Positions 60,106 to 64,000 of a stretch of 64,000 nucleotides of DNA are shown here, in pieces. Position 1 is the stretch's first letter. Every line of letters starts with the position of its first letter. This stretch comes from Allofustis seminis DSM 15817 (GTDB taxonomy: Bacteria > Bacillota > Bacilli > Lactobacillales > Carnobacteriaceae_A): NCBI RefSeq assembly GCF_000374325.1, contig NZ_KB894080.1:1-64000 (forward strand). The letters are read 5' to 3'. Made by a program: the position numbers and the translations under genes. Below the pieces are notes generated by a model, which did not search any database, was not told the origin of the DNA, and was given only the letters and a program-made list of their open reading frames with translations.

Positions 60106-60834
60106 GTGGATCTCAACGATTTGAACCGCAAATTCTTACTGACGCCTGTTGAAAAAAATATCTTGAATTATCTAGATACGCATCGTCATCAGCTGGACGG
60201 CTTAGCCATCCGCGATCTTGCAACTCGTTGCTATGTATCGACAGGAACCATTGTGAAACTCGCAAAGAAATTACATTTGTCGGGTTACACTGCACTCCTT
60301 GAACGATTCAAAGTATTACCTCCTGCTGCACTTTCGCCAATTTCCACTCCGACATCAGATGCTGCCCTATTGCAAAAAGGGATCAATGAAGTCATACAAC
60401 TTGTCCAACATAAACAGACCGATTTCCAAGAACTTTTGGAAAAACATCAAGACAGCACTCTTTTAATCTTATCGACTGGCTTCTCTTCTCATGTCGCAAG
60501 TTTTATGTATGATTCACTCATTTTGCGAGGCTTTCGGGTCATTATGCGCAAACATTTGCAATTGATTGCCTCTTCTACACCTGATCATTTATTAATTTTT
60601 GTCATCTCAGAATCTGGCGAAACGACTTCAATAGAAGACATTGTACGCGACGCTTGTGAAAAAACATTCGATATTATTTCATTTACCAATAATCCGTCCT
60701 CAACAGTCGCGCAACTGGCCACACTTGATATCAGTCTTGACCTCTATGATCCTTTCGTCCCTAGTTTTTCAAGAGCCCCTCATCCTTTCTTTGGTTATGT
60801 ACTCATTTTATTTGAGTACTTGCTTTATACTTAA
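60106..60834 (+). CDS. RpiR-family transcriptional regulator
   Basis: A 242-residue regulator with N-terminal helix-turn-helix (IRDLATRCYVSTGTIVKLAKKLHLSGY) and a C-terminal SIS domain for a phosphosugar (ISESGETTSIEDI). GTG start behind GGGAGGGA. It is divergent from the RarA-C-like/EIIC operon across 63 bp, so that operon is its likely target. An inverted repeat ATAAG-TG-CTTAT (60071-60082) between them may be its operator. Confidence 0.9.
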   Translation: MDLNDLNRKFLLTPVEKNILNYLDTHRHQLDGLAIRDLATRCYVSTGTIVKLAKKLHLSGYTALLERFKVLPPAALSPISTPTSDAALLQKGINEVIQLVQHKQTDFQELLEKHQDSTLLILSTGFSSHVASFMYDSLILRGFRVIMRKHLQLIASSTPDHLLIFVISESGETTSIEDIVRDACEKTFDIISFTNNPSSTVAQLATLDISLDLYDPFVPSFSRAPHPFFGYVLILFEYLLYT

Positions 60835-60923
60835 GACACCTCCTTTAACATGATTATAAATTTTTAAAATATAAAATAGACGATGATAGCGGAAGAATGA
60901 ACATGTTTACCAAAAAAGTAAAC

Positions 60924-60980
60924 AAAAAGCCAAGTATGACTGCTTTTCTCATATGAAAAGTAGTTGTCCTTGGCTTTTTT
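60924..60980 (+). terminator. terminator of rpiR-like gene
   Basis: A long interrupted stem AAAAAGCCAAG..ACTGCTTTTC / GAAAAGTAGT..CCTTGGCTTTTT followed by a U-tract. Upstream at 60904-60921 an inverted repeat GTTTAC / GTAAAC is also seen. Confidence 0.75.
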
Positions 60981-60983
60981 TAT

Positions 60984-61067
60984 AAAAAAAAGACACCCGC
61001 AATTCGGGTGTCCCACAGAAAGGAGATGATTAAAAATATGAAAAGCAAAGTTTGGGTCTTTCGCTTC
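60984..61067 (-). ncRNA. candidate CcpA-linked small RNA with anti-Shine-Dalgarno mimic
   Basis: Reverse-strand unit of about 85 nt. It has promoter TTGACA-16-TATGAT (61074-61101), a 5' hairpin AAGCGAAAG / CTTTGCTT with a one-base bulge, an unpaired stretch with AAUCAUCUCCUUUCUGUG (61014-61031) and a terminator GACACCCG-caatt-CGGGTGTC plus eight U (60984-61012). The unpaired stretch nearly equals the 3' end of 16S rRNA (GAUCACCUCCUUUCU) and can cover ribosome sites; 12 nt match the comK-like site exactly. The opposite strand contains a 24-codon frame behind AAAGGAGATGA, but that ribosome site is simply the complement, and no + strand promoter is visible. Confidence 0.65.
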
Positions 61068-61073
61068 TCATTC

Positions 61074-61101
61074 ATCATAACATATCTGAAAGCGTTGTCA
61101 A
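61074..61101 (-). promoter_or_regulatory. small-RNA promoter with overlapping cre site
   Basis: -35 TTGACA (61096-61101), 16-nt spacer, -10 TATGAT (61074-61079). TGAAAGCGTTGTCA (61087-61100; cre, 13 of 14) covers the -35 and most of the spacer, a repressing position for CcpA. Confidence 0.7.
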
Positions 61102-61199
61102 TATTTTTCTGAAAATTTTTAAAATTATTTTTAGATACTTCTAATTTTTTTCGCCAAAATCATGTTTTTTATTTCTACCTTCTAATCTATTTATTATAA

Positions 61200-61232
61200 T
61201 AAAAAAGCAAGCGGAAAATACGCTTGCTTTTC
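61200..61232 (-). terminator. terminator of isochorismatase-family gene
   Basis: Stem AAAAGCAAGCG / CGCTTGCTTTT with a reverse-strand U-tract, 30 nt past the stop codon. The stretch 61102-61199 between the small RNA promoter and this hairpin is AT-rich and shows nothing else. Confidence 0.8.
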
Positions 61233-61261
61233 ATTAATCAAAACGATTTTGCTTTTAATGA

Positions 61262-61924
61262 TTAGTAGATTTTTGAAGGTTCAGGAATAACGTCTGATGC
61301 TAGAATTTCTTTACGAACTTCAGCTTGTAAGTTAGCTTCTGGTCCTTCTGGGTCTTTTTCTAGATTTTCTACATATTCATCAGTGGTCATTAATTTAACA
61401 CCAATGTTTTTCATGTCACGTAGGTTTTGTTCATGAACTTCTGCGTTAGCTGCATTTGTTCCATCAGTTAAGCAGATCACTTCATAGTCTAGTGAGTTAG
61501 CATCCCATGCAGTACCGCGGATGCAGTTAGGGGTTTGAACACCAGTCAAGATAACTTGACGTACGCCTAAACGACGTAATACAAGATCTAATTCTGTCAT
61601 GAAGAATGCTGACCAGCGTTGTTTTACGATTAAGTATTCGCCATCAATTGGAGCGATAGATGCAGGAATTTCTGCGCCTTCTGTACCTGGTACTAAAGAA
61701 CCACCATTTGATTTCCATCCTTCATAACGTGTAACTTCTACGTCAGATCCATTTCCGCGATATAGACGGAATACGTGGAATACAGGCACGTTAGATTTAC
61801 GTGTTGCTTCCAAAGCACGTTCGATGTGTGGTAAAGCTTCTAGACCCGCTTTAACTACTAATGGTGAATCTTCATCTAAGAAGTCACGCTGCATATCAAT
61901 GATTAAAAAAGCATTTCTTGGCAT
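61262..61924 (-). CDS. isochorismatase-family cysteine hydrolase
   Basis: A 220-residue cytosolic hydrolase with the family triad: Asp10 (LIIDMQRDF), Lys in YLIVKQRWSAF and nucleophilic Cys in TGVQTPNCIRGTAWDA with the cis-peptide before it. Relatives act on nicotinamide, biuret, ureidoacrylate or N-carbamoyl compounds; the substrate is not clear here. The strong GGGAGG ribosome site and regular codon choice suggest good expression. It is monocistronic, with promoter at 61971-61999. Confidence 0.88.
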   Translation of the reverse strand: MPRNAFLIIDMQRDFLDEDSPLVVKAGLEALPHIERALEATRKSNVPVFHVFRLYRGNGSDVEVTRYEGWKSNGGSLVPGTEGAEIPASIAPIDGEYLIVKQRWSAFFMTELDLVLRRLGVRQVILTGVQTPNCIRGTAWDANSLDYEVICLTDGTNAANAEVHEQNLRDMKNIGVKLMTTDEYVENLEKDPEGPEANLQAEVRKEILASDVIPEPSKIY

Positions 61925-61970
61925 ACTTTTTTCCTCCCTATGTTTTTGTTTTTTGTCTTGTTACATGTAT

Positions 61971-61999
61971 ATCTTATCGCAAAAACCGCGTAATGTAAA
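61971..61999 (-). promoter_or_regulatory. promoter and inverted repeat, isochorismatase-family gene
   Basis: Reverse strand -35 TTTACA (61994-61999), 17-nt spacer, -10 TAAGAT (61971-61976). An imperfect inverted repeat GCAAAAACC / GGTTTTCGC (61979-62009) straddles the -35, a likely operator for an unidentified repressor. Confidence 0.55.
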
Positions 62000-62040
62000 G
62001 GTTTTCGCAAGGTTCGCGAGGATAAAGTAACCGCCATTTT

Positions 62041-62057
62041 TTATCTCTAGAGGATAA
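62041..62057. promoter_or_regulatory. inverted repeat between divergent genes
   Basis: TTATCTCTAGAGGATAA is a near-perfect 17-bp palindrome (one mismatched pair), of the size bound by MarR- or TetR-type dimers. It lies between the isochorismatase-family and DUF1275 genes; which one it controls is not known. Confidence 0.4.
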
Positions 62058-62153
62058 ATTGCATACTATTTTTTTGAACATTTAGCGTTGAAAGCACTTT
62101 TTTAATCATAATTTTTGATCTAAAGATGAACTTTCCCAAGTTGGGCAATAACT

Positions 62154-62163
62154 ATGGTATAAT
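62154..62163 (+). promoter_or_regulatory. extended -10 promoter of DUF1275 gene
   Basis: TGGTATAAT, a perfect TGn-extended -10, lies ~38 nt before the TTG start. No good -35 is present. Confidence 0.6.
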
Positions 62164-62198
62164 AGCTAATATGAAATACGTATGGAGGAGGGAACTGT

Positions 62199-62864
62199 TT
62201 GGATCGTCGAGCCAATTTAGAGATTGTTTATACTTATTTATTACATGCATTGGCGGGATTTTTGAATGCCCTAACCATTATGGCATTTGGTAAAATGACT
62301 GGTGTAATGACTGGCAATATGAGTAGTATGATCATTTTAGGATTTGCCGGAGAAAAACATGCTGCCTTAGTCCTTCTCTTTTATGTATTTTGCTATTTTT
62401 TAGGCAGTATGATTGTTGGATTCCTAAGCCAATTTCATATTTCACACCAAGTGCGCGATTTGGATTTTTTTGGTTTTCATTTATTATTTGCAGCACTTTT
62501 TACATTATTCTGGTTTTTAACGGATTCTATCGTGCTAAGTATCTCGGTGGTCGCTGTAAGATTAGGAATGCAAAACGCTTTTCCTCTCCCAAGTCGCCAC
62601 AAACGGATCCGTACAACTTCGATGACGGGCCTGTTGACAGAGATTGGAATATTGATGGGGGGCCTGCTGAGAGGGAGCCATCTTGTAAATATTCGTTCGC
62701 TAACTTTTAACATTTTATATTTGCTTACTTTTTTCCTTGGAACATCCATTTCAGCACTCATTCATTATAAAACGCATTTTTCCGTCCTTCTTGTAGGAAT
62801 TGTGTTGGAGCTGCTCGCTGCTGCATTTTGTTACCGGCTGAGTTCCATTGAACAAGATGAATAA
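62199..62864 (+). CDS. YoaK/DUF1275 family membrane protein
   Basis: A 221-residue protein with six transmembrane helices. The N-terminal pattern (HALAGFLNALTIMAFGKMTGVMTGNMSS) and RLGMQNAFPLP belong to DUF1275, a family of small transporter-like proteins with no established substrate. TTG start nine bases from GGAGGGA. It is a single gene ended by a short GC-rich hairpin. Confidence 0.85.
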   Translation: MDRRANLEIVYTYLLHALAGFLNALTIMAFGKMTGVMTGNMSSMIILGFAGEKHAALVLLFYVFCYFLGSMIVGFLSQFHISHQVRDLDFFGFHLLFAALFTLFWFLTDSIVLSISVVAVRLGMQNAFPLPSRHKRIRTTSMTGLLTEIGILMGGLLRGSHLVNIRSLTFNILYLLTFFLGTSISALIHYKTHFSVLLVGIVLELLAAAFCYRLSSIEQDE

Positions 62865-62867
62865 TCG

Positions 62868-62893
62868 TAGCGGGGAAGCCCGCTATTTTTGTG
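62868..62893 (+). terminator. terminator of DUF1275 gene
   Basis: Stem TAGCGGG-gaag-CCCGCTA followed by TTTTTGTG, directly after the stop codon. Confidence 0.75.
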
Positions 62894-62934
62894 TCATTTT
62901 TTGAATCATTTTGTGCTAGTCAATATAGTGCCAA

Positions 62935-62974
62935 AATAAAAAAAGACTCATCTTTAAAGATGAGTCTTTTTTAT
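62935..62974 (-). terminator. terminator of YtxH-like gene (bidirectional)
   Basis: A 15-bp perfect stem AAAAGACTCATCTTT / AAAGATGAGTCTTTT (62941-62970) with U-tracts on both strands. Confidence 0.85.
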
Positions 62975-62979
62975 TTTAT

Positions 62980-63456
62980 TTATTTTGTTGCTTTTTCGAC
63001 ATCTTTTTTGACATCTTTTGCTTCTTTTTTAACATCTTCAGCAATTTTTCCAGCTTCTTTTTTAGCTGTTTCAGCAGTTTTCATTGCATCTTTTTTGAGT
63101 TCTTCTACTGCTTTTGTTGCTTCATCTAGGCCTTCGTTTACTTTGCCTTTTACTTGTTCTGCAAGTTCATTTGCACTTTTACCCACTTCTTTTGCAGATT
63201 TTTCAAAGGAGTCGCGCAATTCTTTGCTAGAATCCACAAGGGAGACACGAATATCTTCTGCTGCTTCTTTGGTTGCTTTTCCAAGTTCTGTTCCTTTTTC
63301 AGCTGCAAGGGATGCATATTCTTTACCTTGCTCTTTCAATTCATTCATTTTATCCGTAAGTTCTGCGCGTGTTTCTTCACCGCTTTTTGGAGCGAATAAT
63401 ACTCCAAGTACAAATCCTGCAAGTGCGCCTTGTACAAATGCGAACACTTTTTTCAT
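62980..63456 (-). CDS. YtxH-like stress protein
   Basis: A 158-residue protein beginning with a hydrophobic helix (FVQGALAGFVLGVLFAPKSG, residues 5-24), the YtxH signature that ends in the APKSGEETR motif, followed by ~130 residues of Ala/Lys/Glu amphipathic helix with apolipoprotein-like 11-residue periodicity. Homologues are membrane-associated and induced by general stress. GGAGGCG precedes the ATG at 63456. Its composition resembles the CsbD-like protein at 7967-8272. Confidence 0.82.
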   Translation of the reverse strand: MKKVFAFVQGALAGFVLGVLFAPKSGEETRAELTDKMNELKEQGKEYASLAAEKGTELGKATKEAAEDIRVSLVDSSKELRDSFEKSAKEVGKSANELAEQVKGKVNEGLDEATKAVEELKKDAMKTAETAKKEAGKIAEDVKKEAKDVKKDVEKATK

Positions 63457-63626
63457 GTTTATCGCCTCCAATTATTTATATATTCATTATAAATAAAATA
63501 AGTGCTAAAGTGTAGGAAAATCTTCTAAAATAGACAATTTCAACGGAAAATTTAAGTTTTTTTAATCTTTATCGCCTATAGTACATGATATCTGTGAAAC
63601 TTTAGGAAATTTTGGAGGAATAGCAA

Positions 63627-64000
63627 ATGAAGATTGGAATTGAGAAAATAAGTTTTTTTACACCCCCTTTTTATATTGAAATGAAACATCTTGCACAAGC
63701 ACGTGATGTTGACCCTGCCAAGTACACCATTGGTATTGGACAAGACCAGATGGCCGTCAGTCCTGTGCATTATGATGCCGTCGCCTTAGCCATCAATGCA
63801 GGGATCAGCCTTGATTTGACCGCGGCAGATAAAGCAGAAATTGATACGATTATTTTGGCAACTGAATCAGGAGTAGATCATTCAAAATCAGGAAGTACCT
63901 GGATTCATAGAGCGCTCGGTATCCAACCGCATGCACGTGCCATTGAAATGAAACAAGCATGCTACAGTGCTACAGCTGCGATTCGTTTGGCAATGGGACA
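63627..64000 (+). CDS. mvaS: hydroxymethylglutaryl-CoA synthase, N-terminal part
   Basis: Makes HMG-CoA from acetyl-CoA and acetoacetyl-CoA, the second step of the mevalonate pathway. The first 124 residues are present: N-terminal KIGIEKISFFTPP, general base Glu80 (ATESGVDHSKS) and nucleophile Cys112 (KQACYSATA). GGAGGAA lies before the ATG. The gene continues past the right edge. In Lactobacillales this pathway supplies isoprenoids for lipid carriers. Confidence 0.95.
   Translation, partial: MKIGIEKISFFTPPFYIEMKHLAQARDVDPAKYTIGIGQDQMAVSPVHYDAVALAINAGISLDLTAADKAEIDTIILATESGVDHSKSGSTWIHRALGIQPHARAIEMKQACYSATAAIRLAMG

Noticed and set aside
61039-61113. 24-codon + strand frame MKSKVWVFRF... behind AAAGGAGATGA
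   Set aside because: The apparent ribosome site is the complement of the small RNA's CU-rich stretch, the frame runs through the cre and promoter of the reverse strand, and no + strand promoter is visible. The small-RNA reading explains more of the sequence.

Overview
The window is a low-GC Gram-positive chromosome segment, most likely from the order Lactobacillales. Support comes from the tRNA gene order, the dense phosphotransferase (PTS) systems with PRD, RpiR and GntR regulators, cre-like CcpA sites, strong AAAGGAGG-type ribosome binding sites and a mevalonate-pathway HMG-CoA synthase. The family cannot be fixed from what is visible; the Aerococcaceae/Carnobacteriaceae side of the order is a guess.

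Region 1 (1-2640, all leftward) is a stable-RNA block. An orphan 5S rRNA with its own consensus promoter heads 22 tRNA genes, and these run into the promoter and 5' end of a 16S rRNA that leaves the window. Region 2 (2.9-12.3 kb) is mostly housekeeping and cell envelope: serS, the carboxypeptidase dacA, a VanRS-like two-component pair, a CsbD-like stress protein, a membrane-anchored subtilase and an RsmF-type rRNA methylase. Region 3 (12.3-17.5 kb) joins a dedicated ECF vitamin-type transporter to a nucleoside hydrolase and a ribokinase, probably a nucleoside-salvage operon.

Region 4 (17.5-42.3 kb) is a run of sugar modules. They are an ascorbate-type PTS with split transketolase and an allulose-6-P-epimerase-like enzyme, lying between two copies of a ~70 bp repeat; a mannose-type PTS with two SIS-domain deglycases resembling the glucoselysine/fructoselysine gfr system; a UgpABCE-like ABC transporter with a metallo-beta-lactamase-fold hydrolase inside the operon; and a second ascorbate-type PTS with a class II aldolase. 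Region 5 (42.4-50.6 kb) couples an oligopeptide ABC transporter to a transglutaminase-like peptidase and a dipeptide epimerase, which suggests murein-peptide recycling. Region 6 (50.7-55.0 kb) is alpha-L-fucosidase, a cellobiose-type EIIC and a 6-phospho-beta-glycosidase.

Region 7 (55.1-61.1 kb) is the most unusual. A SigH/ComX-like sigma factor, a leaderless amidase and a ComK-family activator lie side by side. About 3 kb further on, past a second PTS/RpiR locus with a stand-alone RarA C-terminal domain, is a probable ~85-nt small RNA. It has a strong promoter overlapped by a cre site, a rho-independent terminator and a single-stranded stretch that copies the anti-Shine-Dalgarno tail of 16S rRNA. 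Twelve bases of that stretch match the comK ribosome binding site exactly. The window closes with an isochorismatase-family hydrolase, a DUF1275 membrane protein, a YtxH-like protein and the start of mvaS.
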